Part shown: positions 1 through 6,840 of the stretch, in pieces
How the letters are laid out: each line of letters opens with the position of its first letter
How positions within the stretch are numbered: the first letter of the stretch is position 1
NCBI GenBank assembly: GCA_047615865.1
Contig: JBLHIB010000063.1
Location: 1 to 19,739 of the forward strand
Origin: JADFAK01 sp047615865
GTDB lineage: Bacteria > Bacteroidota > Bacteroidia > Flavobacteriales_D > Sanyastnellaceae
Direction: 5' to 3'
DNA: 19,739 bases
The notes under the pieces: model-generated
Told to the model about the DNA's origin: nothing
Database searches by the model: none
What the model saw: only the letters and a program-made list of their open reading frames with translations
Program-made: the position numbers and the translations under genes

Positions 1-1523
1 GAGTTTATTGTCACTAGATAAATGCCAGCGGGCTCATCTATTGAAAAGCTTAGAAGTTGATTGTTTTCGAATTCTTGAGACATGATTTCCTCACCTATAA
101 CATTGCGAATTACAACTGTGCCTGTATTGCGATTGTTTGCTAAATCTATATAAAAACTATTCGTCGTAGGATTGGGATAAATGGAAATCCAGTCGACCTG
201 TTCGTTTTCTGTGTTTACGGAAGTAAAACCAGAGCAAAAAGCCAAATCGTTGATCGCGAGTATCATCTCATCTCCTATCGATTTACCAATATTCAAGAAG
301 GACAGAGCATTGTGGTGGTAGTGGTACCCTGCGTCTTCCGGTGATTCAGAAACATCCATGTAGAAAGGTTTAGTGTTGACAAATCCCACGGTTCCTCCAT
401 ATACTATATCGTCACAACCCACATTTTCCTGAGCCACAGAGACTATCTCCTGCATGTCTTGCATCCAGCCCCCGTGGGATTCGTACCCACCTTGTCCTGA
501 ACTAGCAATGACAAATGGAAGGTCTGGGGTATCCAAATCATCCCGCACGTCATTGACCAAGTGGTTCATGTTGCTTTCGTATTCATTCAGGAAATCTTCT
601 GATCCACCATCATTCCAACCTTGGAACCATGCGAATCCTGCAAGCTCAAACTCACTCATTCCTATTTCAGAAAACTCTGTAGCGATGTTTTCTGTCACGT
701 ACTCCACCATCTCAATCATTTCAAGGTAGGAAGCTCCCGTAACTCCGCCTGCTGATGGTGGTCGGAAGTCCTCGGCTAAACTCAAGCCGCCCCATGCTGC
801 TTTTATTATTAGGACCGGATCTTCGTAATATTCGTCCATTTGGTGAGCAAACATCAATTCAGGTCCTATCATATCTGGATTGGCCCCTTGCGCAATCGAG
901 ACTTTGTCTCGAATTAAGTCCCCATCTCCATTTTCGAAGTATAGATATGCATTGTCCATGACACTCCATTCTCCATCTGTCTCTAGCATGGACCACAGAT
1001 TGTCGGTGTCATTTTCTATGACATTTAACAGTGTGTTTGGTGAGGGATAACTTTCGTTTTGTCCCGTCATGGAGGCTTCAATGTCTCCAAATTGATTCGT
1101 TAGTGTCCATGAAATCTCTGCTCCGTATGCCCCTGCATTGTTTACAACAACGTCACAAGAAATACCGTCTTCAAGGGTTACTATAGCGGTGCCTTCAAGA
1201 CCATTAGGTAATGTTTCTGTTGCAACAACAACTCCGCCTTGGACAAAGTCATATGTCCAACCGTTCCATCCGTCTCCGTATCCATCTAACATATTAAATG
1301 TGTAGTCGCAAGTTTCAGCGTCAGGTTCAATACATGATGGTGTAAACGTTGCTAAAATATCTCCAATAGCACCAGTTGAACCCAAGTAAATCTTGCCTTG
1401 TCCCTGCATATTGGACTGGCCCGCTAGCACAAATACACGGACCGTTGACTGAGCAGAAACTATGTTTGAGACGAAACTAAATACTAGCAAAACAACAATT
1501 GTATAAATCTGATTCATGTTCAT
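1..1523 (-). CDS. Secreted SASA-type carbohydrate esterase (sialate O-acetylesterase-like) with T9SS sorting domain, 3' end outside window
   Basis: Read on the minus strand the frame is open from ATG at 1523 to the window edge (about 507 codons). Residues 1-25 are a signal peptide ending SFVSNIVSAQ. The SGNH/SASA serine motif is GQSNM (Ser37). Later family blocks are IKAAWGGLSL, a variant AWFQGWNDG where many members have WHQGESD, and the His block YHYHHNALSF near the end of the catalytic domain. The C-terminus starts a T9SS type A sorting domain (ISIYPNPTTNSFYID, then GIYLVTINS), so the stop should lie a few codons beyond the edge. An insert of about 95 residues (roughly 53-150) with DGYGDGWNGW separates the serine block from the rest. 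Family knowledge: such enzymes remove acetyl groups from sugars or xylan; the substrate here is unknown. A second ATG at 1517 is an equally possible start. No clear -7 box was seen upstream. Confidence 0.85.
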   Translation of the reverse strand, partial: MNMNQIYTIVVLLVFSFVSNIVSAQSTVRVFVLAGQSNMQGQGKIYLGSTGAIGDILATFTPSCIEPDAETCDYTFNMLDGYGDGWNGWTYDFVQGGVVVATETLPNGLEGTAIVTLEDGISCDVVVNNAGAYGAEISWTLTNQFGDIEASMTGQNESYPSPNTLLNVIENDTDNLWSMLETDGEWSVMDNAYLYFENGDGDLIRDKVSIAQGANPDMIGPELMFAHQMDEYYEDPVLIIKAAWGGLSLAEDFRPPSAGGVTGASYLEMIEMVEYVTENIATEFSEIGMSEFELAGFAWFQGWNDGGSEDFLNEYESNMNHLVNDVRDDLDTPDLPFVIASSGQGGYESHGGWMQDMQEIVSVAQENVGCDDIVYGGTVGFVNTKPFYMDVSESPEDAGYHYHHNALSFLNIGKSIGDEMILAINDLAFCSGFTSVNTENEQVDWISIYPNPTTNSFYIDLANNRNTGTVVIRNVIGEEIMSQEFENNQLLSFSIDEPAGIYLVTIN

Positions 1524-1873
1524 TTCTTGGATGTATGATTTTGTAATTTATTGAACAAATAAGTAAAATCCAGTTTTCTAATAAAAGTGAATATTCTATT
1601 AGTAGGATTTCATCCGATTTTGTTCGGCCAGAACAATTTACAGACTATCTACTAGAATGCAAAATAAGGTTGAAATTAACGAACAAGTCCAATCGATATC
1701 TCTCTTTGCAAAAATTCGAAATGCGGACTCTTGGGTCCTCAATGTGAAAGCGCAGATTCCATCATGATAAGGTTTGTAGACAGAAATTTATTATCAAGTC
1801 CACTGTCTATTGCGCTTGAAATAAACTCTGATTCAGTCAAACAAACGTTTAAATGCCGAGAGAAATTAAAACA
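1524..1873. other. Intergenic region, 350 bp
   Basis: AT-rich spacer between the esterase start and the end of the next minus-strand gene. It must hold the esterase promoter, but I found no exact TANNTTTG box on the minus strand. I saw no convincing ORF, RNA gene or strong hairpin. Confidence 0.6.
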
Positions 1874-2347
1874 CTACTTCTTACCATCAATATACTTCAA
1901 TAAAGCAGCCTTTGATTTCTTACGCAGACTCCTACCAAACCAAGGAATCATTCCCATAAAGAAGCCCTTAACACCAAAAGCCTGAATGGCCCAACCCCAT
2001 AGGTTAAAACAGTCATCATGGTTGATTATGAGTCCATCCTTGAATTCAAAAGAGGCGTTGATTTTGTTGTGCACTCGTCGGCCAGTAATAGAGAACTTGT
2101 ATCGAGCTTCCCATTTAACGATTCCACGATCCTCGTCTTGCATGACGTTGTAGTAAGAAACGACCAAGTCGCCTTTGCTACGTTCGAGAAGCATACGCCA
2201 CATCCATTCCACTTCTTTGCCATACAAATACCCAAAAGCAGGATCATTGAAAACAATGTCGTCATGGTAGCAGGCCGCCATAGCACTGGCATCTTTTTGC
2301 CGGAATGCCTCGTAAAACTGAGCGATTATCGAGTCTGCTTTCTTCAA
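1874..2347 (-). CDS. NTF2/SnoaL-like small protein
   Basis: 157 residues, a full-length single NTF2/SnoaL-like domain. The start reads KKADSIIAQFYEAFRQKD followed by AMAACYHDDIVFNDPAF, the typical first helix and 'cup' opening of this fold; a central strand reads GIVKWEARYKF, and INASFEFKDGLIINHDD matches the conserved 'F...DGkI..h.D' strand. The C-terminal tail has a hydrophobic stretch (AFGVKGFFMGMIPWFG) and then a Lys/Arg-rich end. The start codon is TTG; the frame stays open upstream to a stop near 2434 but holds no ATG or GTG, so TTG at 2347 is the only start that fits the domain boundary. No Shine-Dalgarno is visible. Function is not predictable from sequence: the family contains isomerases, hydrolases and ligand-binding proteins. 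The gene stands alone between two gene-free stretches. Confidence 0.8.
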   Translation of the reverse strand: MKKADSIIAQFYEAFRQKDASAMAACYHDDIVFNDPAFGYLYGKEVEWMWRMLLERSKGDLVVSYYNVMQDEDRGIVKWEARYKFSITGRRVHNKINASFEFKDGLIINHDDCFNLWGWAIQAFGVKGFFMGMIPWFGRSLRKKSKAALLKYIDGKK

Positions 2348-2410
2348 ATTGGTGTGTGGTCTTGGTTGGTAATTTGCAACAAGCCTGCGAAAATAGTAAA
2401 CTTGCCTTGT

Positions 2411-2418
2411 CCCCCCCC
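2411..2418. repeat. Homopolymer tract C8
   Basis: Eight consecutive C followed by five T on the plus strand (G8 on the minus strand, about 64 bases upstream of the TTG start of the NTF2-like gene). Long G/C runs are slippage-prone. Whether the length varies cannot be seen from one sequence. Confidence 0.9.
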
Positions 2419-2435
2419 TTTTTATTTCAGCTTAA

Positions 2436-2651
2436 TGTGACTTTATAGCTGGCGCAATTACTGCGCTATTTGCTTTTTCATTAAATGATTCAACTACTAT
2501 CGTTACTGAAGATAAAATTGGTCGCTACCAGATTTTAGGTACCGGAATTAACAGCTATTGCTGGGTTCTTGACACCAAAAGAGGCAAGATTAAGCTAATG
2601 ACTTATAAGGCTTCAATAAAAGCTAGTTTCTATTTTGATGAAGATCATTGA
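2436..2651 (+). pseudogene. Remnant of a small secreted-type protein, start lost
   Basis: Open frame between TAA at 2433 and TGA at 2649 (71 codons) with no usable start codon before its middle. The translation begins with an apparent signal-peptide hydrophobic core (FIAGAITALFAFS) followed by a compact segment containing KIGRYQILGTGINSYCWVLD and TKRGKIKLMTYKA. This resembles small Bacteroidota proteins with a 'GRYQI...VLDTKTGKIK' pattern, but I cannot name a family. The missing start and the adjacent C8 tract suggest the 5' end has been lost. It could also be a fortuitous open frame. Confidence 0.4.
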
Positions 2652-2668
2652 TAGGCAAATATTGACAT

Positions 2669-2707
2669 AAAAGAGGTTCGCTTGATTAATTTCAATTGGC
2701 TCTTTTT
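2669..2707 (+). terminator. Weak possible terminator after the remnant ORF
   Basis: AAAAGAG (2669-2675) can pair with CTCTTTT (2700-2706), with a 24-base AT-rich loop holding a small internal TTGA/TCAA pairing, ending in a T run. It lies 18 bases after the remnant ORF. The long loop makes this marginal. Confidence 0.25.
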
Positions 2708-2847
2708 GTTGTTCTGAGGTATTTATAAATGAGATTTAAATCAATCTAGGCTCAGAAATTGAGCGGTTATGTCATGAAATAAGACAGTTACAAGAACTAA
2801 CCGATGATACTTGACTAGGATTGATGAGCAAACTATCTTTGCGATAA

Positions 2848-2870
2848 GGGGCTTGAGGGTAACAAGCCCC
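2848..2870 (-). terminator. Perfect 8-bp GC-rich hairpin downstream of the helicase gene
   Basis: GGGGCTTG (2848-2855) and CAAGCCCC (2863-2870) are perfect inverted repeats around a 7-base loop. It lies about 68 bases beyond the stop of the minus-strand helicase gene, with no oncoming intact gene. No T tract follows on either strand, so intrinsic termination is uncertain; it may stabilise the 3' end of the helicase transcript. Confidence 0.45.
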
Positions 2871-2938
2871 GGGAGATTTTGGGTGTTTGACAAGAAATTA
2901 ACTTGTGCGATTATGTGCAATTGGCAGCCTATGAAAGG

Positions 2939-4453
2939 CTACATTGTATCTCGAAGACGTTGGTTCAATTGACGTTTGTAGTCGTCGGTAAGCCAACGGA
3001 AGAAGTTCTCTGTATTCTTCGATATACAGCGGGTGTATAGCTTTACACGGTAATCGATTTCAGGATACAGCTCTTCAGCAAGTTCCAAAGCATCGAAAAC
3101 ATCTTCGCTATTATCACTCAAAAGTTGAGCATGCTGCTTGATAGAGTTTTCAATGGCAGTTTTAGGCTTTTTCCCTTCGCTTACCACTTTTATGTACTCC
3201 TTCTTCATGTCAAAGTTGCCAGCAGATTGCTTCTTGAATTTCGACTTCAGCTCTTCTGGCATTTCATACCTGAACTGCTGCTCTATTTCGTCGTCGCTTG
3301 CAAGGTTTTCCAAGTATGAGTTTGGCGAACGGAAGATATCCTGCCAGTTCATATACGATTCCCACAATCCGAATCGGCGAGAATTGTTACCCAAGTCAAT
3401 TACGTTAAAGGTAGGCTTGGTAGGAAGAAATCTAGACCCTCTACCGATCATCTGGTGATAGAGCGTAAGTGATTTTGTCGCTCGATTCAAAATGATGGTT
3501 CCTACCGTAGGCTCATCAAATCCTGTAGTAAGAATACTTACAGACGAAAGGATGGCATCAGGCTTCGTGTTGAACCATTCAAGGATTTCACGACGCTCAC
3601 TTTCCGAATTGGTATTGTCAAGATGTCGAATTTCATATCCCGCTTCTCGGAACATTTCGTACACCTGTCGTGACGTGGCAATACCATTGTTGAATATCAA
3701 CGTCTTGGTTCCCTTGGCTTTCTCTTCATAAGCATAGAGTAATTTCTCCTGCATGAAGTAGTTGCCATAAAGCCGCTCAGAACTGCTGACCGTATAATCT
3801 CCGTTTACACCTATTTTTAGGGAGCGCAGATTTACGTCGTAGCTATAAGTAGTAGCCTTGGCAAGAAATCCTCGATTTATAAGCGAACTAATAGATTCAC
3901 CAACGATCAGTTCATTGTAGTTATCTCGGAGGGGAAGTTTTATATTCGAGCTAAGAGGTGTTGCAGTAACTCCTAAAATGATGCAGTTTTCAAAAAACTT
4001 GAACAGTTTTCTAAATGAGTTGTAGTGAGCCTCATCAACAATAATTAAACCTACATCATCGAGCTCAACCTTTTCATCATTAAGACGGTTGTTGAGAGTC
4101 TCAACCATTGCTACATAGCAATTGTAGTCATAATTGTCTTCAAGATCTTTTACTTTACTGTTGATGATCTTGTTGGGGACATTCACCTCATCCAACATTC
4201 TGGACGTCTGTCCGCAAAGCTCAATTCTATGTGTCAGGATAAGAACCTTCTTTCCTGTTTCTTTGATGTATTTCTTAGAGATCTCAGAGAAGATCACCGT
4301 CTTTCCACCGCCAGTTGGTAATTGAAAAAGCAGATTGTACTTATTCGGGAACTGGCGCATGCGTTCGAAAATGTCATCAATCGCAGCGACCTGGTAATCG
4401 TATAAGATTTTACCTTGCTTTTTATCTAAAATATCTATCGGTTCCAGCCCCAT
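2939..4453 (-). CDS. SF2 DEAD/DEAH-box helicase
   Basis: 504 residues with all core SF2 motifs in order: Q-motif-like YDYQ (18-21), Walker A LPTGGGKT (45-52), motif Ia LILTHRIEL (71-79), DEAH (140-143), motif III TAT (163-165), motif V TTGFDEP (309-315) and motif VI QMIGRGSR (334-341). The layout (Q motif, LPTGGGKT, DEAH, GRGSR) is that of the SSL2/type III restriction helicase-like group, an ATP-driven nucleic-acid translocase or helicase. The C-terminal 120 or so residues are helical and charged; I see no nuclease, methyltransferase or zinc motif. It therefore looks like a stand-alone housekeeping helicase; a DNA-repair role is an inference. It stands divergently from ung with about 157 bases between. 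GAGGAA sits one base before the ATG, too close for a normal ribosome site. A 50-codon ORF overlaps its start in another frame. Confidence 0.9.
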   Translation of the reverse strand: MGLEPIDILDKKQGKILYDYQVAAIDDIFERMRQFPNKYNLLFQLPTGGGKTVIFSEISKKYIKETGKKVLILTHRIELCGQTSRMLDEVNVPNKIINSKVKDLEDNYDYNCYVAMVETLNNRLNDEKVELDDVGLIIVDEAHYNSFRKLFKFFENCIILGVTATPLSSNIKLPLRDNYNELIVGESISSLINRGFLAKATTYSYDVNLRSLKIGVNGDYTVSSSERLYGNYFMQEKLLYAYEEKAKGTKTLIFNNGIATSRQVYEMFREAGYEIRHLDNTNSESERREILEWFNTKPDAILSSVSILTTGFDEPTVGTIILNRATKSLTLYHQMIGRGSRFLPTKPTFNVIDLGNNSRRFGLWESYMNWQDIFRSPNSYLENLASDDEIEQQFRYEMPEELKSKFKKQSAGNFDMKKEYIKVVSEGKKPKTAIENSIKQHAQLLSDNSEDVFDALELAEELYPEIDYRVKLYTRCISKNTENFFRWLTDDYKRQLNQRLRDTM

Positions 4454-4574
4454 TTCCTCGCATTAAAAGATTGGCAAAAATAGCCCCAATATCATCGGGA
4501 GAAAAGGAAAGCGGATAAAATGTTGATAACAAGCTATTCCTGAAAAAGTCTATGTCCGTTGGTTGTGCTAACAT
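4422..4574 (-). CDS. Possible small upstream ORF overlapping the helicase start
   Basis: ATG at 4574 opens a 50-codon minus-strand frame ending TAA at 4422, 32 bases inside the helicase gene in a different frame. Its middle reads FYPLSFSPDDIGAIFANLLM. I do not recognise it. It could be a leader peptide coupled to the helicase, the remains of a longer N-terminus, or chance. No ribosome site is visible. Confidence 0.2.
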   Translation of the reverse strand: MLAQPTDIDFFRNSLLSTFYPLSFSPDDIGAIFANLLMRGNGAGTDRYFR

Positions 4575-4601
4575 TGAAAACGATTATTAAGCGAAAAAAT
4601 T

Positions 4602-4606
4602 GAGGA
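4602..4606 (+). promoter_or_regulatory. Shine-Dalgarno-like site for ung
   Basis: GAGGA lies four bases before the GTG at 4611. It is one of the few ribosome-site-like sequences in the window and supports the GTG start, since no in-frame ATG is nearby. Confidence 0.5.
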
Positions 4607-4610
4607 CAAC

Positions 4611-5276
4611 GTGAAGAATGTAAGCATTGACAAAAGTTGGAAATCACTTTTAAAAGATGAATTCGTACAACCGTATTTTCAAGATCTTATCACTTTCGTT
4701 CGGTCTGAATATTCTGTTAATCAATGCTTTCCGCCGGAAGAACTCATCTATTCAGCATTCGATCATTGTCGTGCAGATCAAGTGAAAGTGGTCATTATAG
4801 GGCAGGATCCTTATCATGGAAACGGCCAAGCAAATGGACTTTGCTTCTCAGTAAATGATGGCGTTTCTGTGCCGAGATCACTCCAGAATATCTACAAAGA
4901 AATTTTTTCAGACCTCGGAAAAGCGATCTCAAAATCGGGAAATTTAGAACATTGGGCCGATCAAGGAGTGCTTTTACTCAATGCTACGCTCACAGTTCGT
5001 GCTCATGAAGCAGGTTCTCATCAAAAGAAAGGGTGGGAGAAATTCACTGACGCTGTTATTGCCAAAATCAATGATTCTAACTCAGGAGTTGTCTTTATTC
5101 TATGGGGAGCTTTTGCGCAAAAGAAGGGGGCCATGATCGATACACATAAGCACCATGTGCTAAAAGCTGTGCATCCCTCACCACTATCAGCGAGCAGAGG
5201 CTTTTTTGGGTGCAAGCATTTTTCGCAGACCAACGATTATCTGCGTTCTATGGGGAAAGAGAAAATTGAATGGTAG
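4611..5276 (+). CDS. ung: Uracil-DNA glycosylase (family 1)
   Basis: 221 residues, the usual length of bacterial Ung. It cleaves uracil from DNA to start base-excision repair of deaminated cytosine or misincorporated dUMP. All family 1 motifs are present: the water-activating loop GQDPYHG (64-70, catalytic Asp66), QANGLCFSV, the uracil-binding Asn in LLLNATLTVR (Asn124), and the DNA-intercalation loop HPSPLSA (His188 catalytic) followed by GFFGCKHFSQTN. The start is GTG with GAGGA just upstream; the N-terminus KNVSIDKSW fits the family. It is divergent from the helicase gene and convergent with miaE, with 44 bases between the stops and a TGGCTAGCCA palindrome (5290-5299) in the gap. It appears to be a single-gene transcript. 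Confidence 0.98.
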   Translation: MKNVSIDKSWKSLLKDEFVQPYFQDLITFVRSEYSVNQCFPPEELIYSAFDHCRADQVKVVIIGQDPYHGNGQANGLCFSVNDGVSVPRSLQNIYKEIFSDLGKAISKSGNLEHWADQGVLLLNATLTVRAHEAGSHQKKGWEKFTDAVIAKINDSNSGVVFILWGAFAQKKGAMIDTHKHHVLKAVHPSPLSASRGFFGCKHFSQTNDYLRSMGKEKIEW

Positions 5277-5320
5277 AGTTAAAGACTTTTGGCTAGCCAC
5301 ATTTGCCGATAGGCTATAAA

Positions 5321-5905
5321 TCAATGCAGAGCTGCCCGAAAAGGAAGCTTTGAACAGATGACACCTTCTGCTTCATTGAGTTCGTTTAGACGATTGTAAA
5401 CTGCGTCCTCAGGCCAATAAGTAAGAGCCATCACTACGAATATATTTCCATGCTTGGCTTCGCTAGTCCAGAGGTCTTTGTAAAATTTCTTGAGCTCAAC
5501 ATCTTCCAAAGCTTCAGCAACCAGTCGGAAGCGCTCGGCACCGCGGCATTCGATAATTGAGGCCAACAACATCCTGTCCATGAGGCGCTCATCACGCCCA
5601 TCGCGGCAAAGAGCTATCAACGACGCAATATATGAGTCGGCTGGAATGCGGTCAGGCATGCGAATACCACGCTTTTCCATCAAAGTGTAAACCGACTTGA
5701 AGTGCTCCAGTTCTTCAAGAGCTGTATCTATCAACTCAGGGATTATCTCAGTGCGATCAGGACATTTGGCGACAAAACTCATGGCCATACTCGATGCCTT
5801 GCGCTCGCAATCGGCATGATCTTGCAAGAAAGCGTTGAAGTCGGCCAAGACGGCTTGGGTCCATTCTGGCGGGGTGTCCCAAGAAAGCTCAAGAGAAAAT
5901 TTCAT
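5321..5905 (-). CDS. miaE: tRNA-(ms2io6A) hydroxylase, MiaE family
   Basis: 194 residues, a ferritin-like diiron protein of the MiaE family. The enzyme hydroxylates the isopentenyl group of 2-methylthio-N6-isopentenyladenosine at tRNA position 37, using O2. Metal-ligand motifs seen are Glu34 in CERKAS, EELEH (64-68), the pair Glu119/Glu124 in IIECRGAERF, and the ExxH-like SEAKHGN (Glu149, His152). This is the expected helix-by-helix order of Glu and Glu-x-x-His ligands. The N-terminus MKFSLELSWDTPPEW is typical of the Bacteroidota form. An exact TAAATTTG -7 box ends only four bases before the ATG, so the gene is probably transcribed separately from the EamA gene 59 bases upstream, with almost no leader. 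Its substrate requires MiaA and MiaB, which are not in this window. Confidence 0.92.
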   Translation of the reverse strand: MKFSLELSWDTPPEWTQAVLADFNAFLQDHADCERKASSMAMSFVAKCPDRTEIIPELIDTALEELEHFKSVYTLMEKRGIRMPDRIPADSYIASLIALCRDGRDERLMDRMLLASIIECRGAERFRLVAEALEDVELKKFYKDLWTSEAKHGNIFVVMALTYWPEDAVYNRLNELNEAEGVICSKLPFRAALH

Positions 5906-5909
5906 GTGT

Positions 5910-5917
5910 CAAATTTA
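5910..5917 (-). promoter_or_regulatory. Bacteroidota -7 promoter box of miaE
   Basis: On the minus strand this reads TAAATTTG, an exact match to TANNTTTG, followed by ACAC and the ATG at 5905. A TTTG lies about 24 bases further upstream as a loose -33 candidate. Transcription starting a few bases after the box would give an almost leaderless mRNA. Confidence 0.55.
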
Positions 5918-5964
5918 CAAGCATAATCGGGAAAACACGGGCAAACCGAGAAATTCGTGCCCTT

Positions 5965-6840
5965 TCAATTTACTTCGCCCAAGTAGAATACGCCAATGGC
6001 GAGCATGCAAATGAATATTCCCCATTTGTTGCGGGATGAAAGCGTTTCTCTGAATAAGATAATCGATAAAATCGAAGAGCCAAGTATGATTCCCATGTTG
6101 TTGATGGGGAAGATGAACGTGCGGCTAAATGGAGACTCAGCTACGGCCTTCACTAGGAAGAAAATAGATCCGAAATTGATGATGCCAAGAACCATTCCAC
6201 CCATAACTTCTTTCAAGCCAAACCACTCCTTTTTAACGATGGCTTTGATCGCAATTGTGATGATTCCTACAACGAAAGCTGAGGTGAACGGAAGAGTCGT
6301 TAAAAGGTATGTCGAAGACGGGTGTGATGTGCTTGCTGAGAAATATCCAAGGGTGAAATCAATGAGTCCACTACCGAGAAGAACAAATAGAGGTAAAGCT
6401 AGTAACTTCTTATTCTTTAGGTTTATATCGCTTTTCATTGAGGCTAGAAACACACCTGTGAGCGCCATCAATAATCCCAACACATGAAGCAGCCCAAATG
6501 GTTCGTCGGGATCGATCAGGGGGAATACAATTACCGGTATAGCCAACGACATTTTTGCTGAAACAGATGCAACTGAAACCCCAAGGTTTTGAGCGGTAAG
6601 CGCAATCAAATAGAAGATACCTATGAAGACCAAACCTAATGTCAATACCGGCCAAAAGAGTGGCATTTCTTCAGCGTCTTCAAAATTGATTTTCCCATTC
6701 AGCATCCACAGACCAAAAGCCATGGCGGTTCCGTAGTTGACCATAATGGCCGGGAAGGTCTTGACTTCGTAATGCTCAAATGCTTTGAACGATAGAAATA
6801 CGCCTGTAGAAAATAGAATGCTGAGAAATAGCCAGATCAT
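5965..6840 (-). CDS. EamA-family (drug/metabolite superfamily) transporter
   Basis: 291 residues with about ten hydrophobic segments in two similar halves, as in EamA/DMT carriers. The first half begins MIWLFLSILFSTGVFLSFKA and has NLGVSVASVSAKMSLAIPV, a strand-break segment typical of EamA helices 3-4; the second half repeats this shape with SPFSRTFIFPINNMGIILGS and ends in ILFRETLSSRNKWGI, the usual 'l.lgE.l...q..G' block. It sits in the inner membrane. Its ATG overlaps the ribD stop (ATGA, 6837-6840), so translation is probably coupled. EamA carriers move amino acids, sugars, cofactors and drugs; RibN-type riboflavin carriers belong to this broad family, so a flavin-related substrate is a fair guess from position but is not shown by any residue. 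Confidence 0.85.
   Translation of the reverse strand: MIWLFLSILFSTGVFLSFKAFEHYEVKTFPAIMVNYGTAMAFGLWMLNGKINFEDAEEMPLFWPVLTLGLVFIGIFYLIALTAQNLGVSVASVSAKMSLAIPVIVFPLIDPDEPFGLLHVLGLLMALTGVFLASMKSDINLKNKKLLALPLFVLLGSGLIDFTLGYFSASTSHPSSTYLLTTLPFTSAFVVGIITIAIKAIVKKEWFGLKEVMGGMVLGIINFGSIFFLVKAVAESPFSRTFIFPINNMGIILGSSILSIILFRETLSSRNKWGIFICMLAIGVFYLGEVN

Larger units (their letters stand above)
2348..2938. other. Gene-poor stretch, 591 bp, with remnants
   Basis: No intact gene is visible. It holds a C8 tract (2411-2418), a start-less ORF (2436-2651), a weak hairpin (2669-2707), a short open stretch around 2745-2815 that reads like an amphipathic helix (SEIERLCHEIRQLQEL) before a TGA, and a strong GC-rich hairpin (2848-2870). 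The pattern suggests eroded genes. Confidence 0.5.

Noticed and set aside
1731..1985. An 84-codon open frame on the plus strand
   Set aside because: Lacks an ATG at its start, overlaps the end of the NTF2-like gene and has no family resemblance.
2018..2440. A 140-codon open frame on the plus strand
   Set aside because: Mostly antisense to the NTF2-like gene, and runs into the C8 tract without recognisable content.
2926..2940. AGCCT/AGGCT inverted repeat at the helicase stop codon
   Set aside because: Only five pairs with no T tract; probably chance.
2939..4453. Helicase as part of a defence or restriction system
   Set aside because: No methyltransferase, nuclease or other defence gene is adjacent; the neighbours are ung and a gene-free stretch.
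5290..5299. TGGCTAGCCA palindrome between ung and miaE as a terminator
   Set aside because: A 10-base palindrome leaves no loop, and no T run follows; too weak to call.
5996..6487. A 163-codon open frame on the plus strand
   Set aside because: Antisense to the EamA transporter gene; its composition mirrors that of a membrane protein read backwards.
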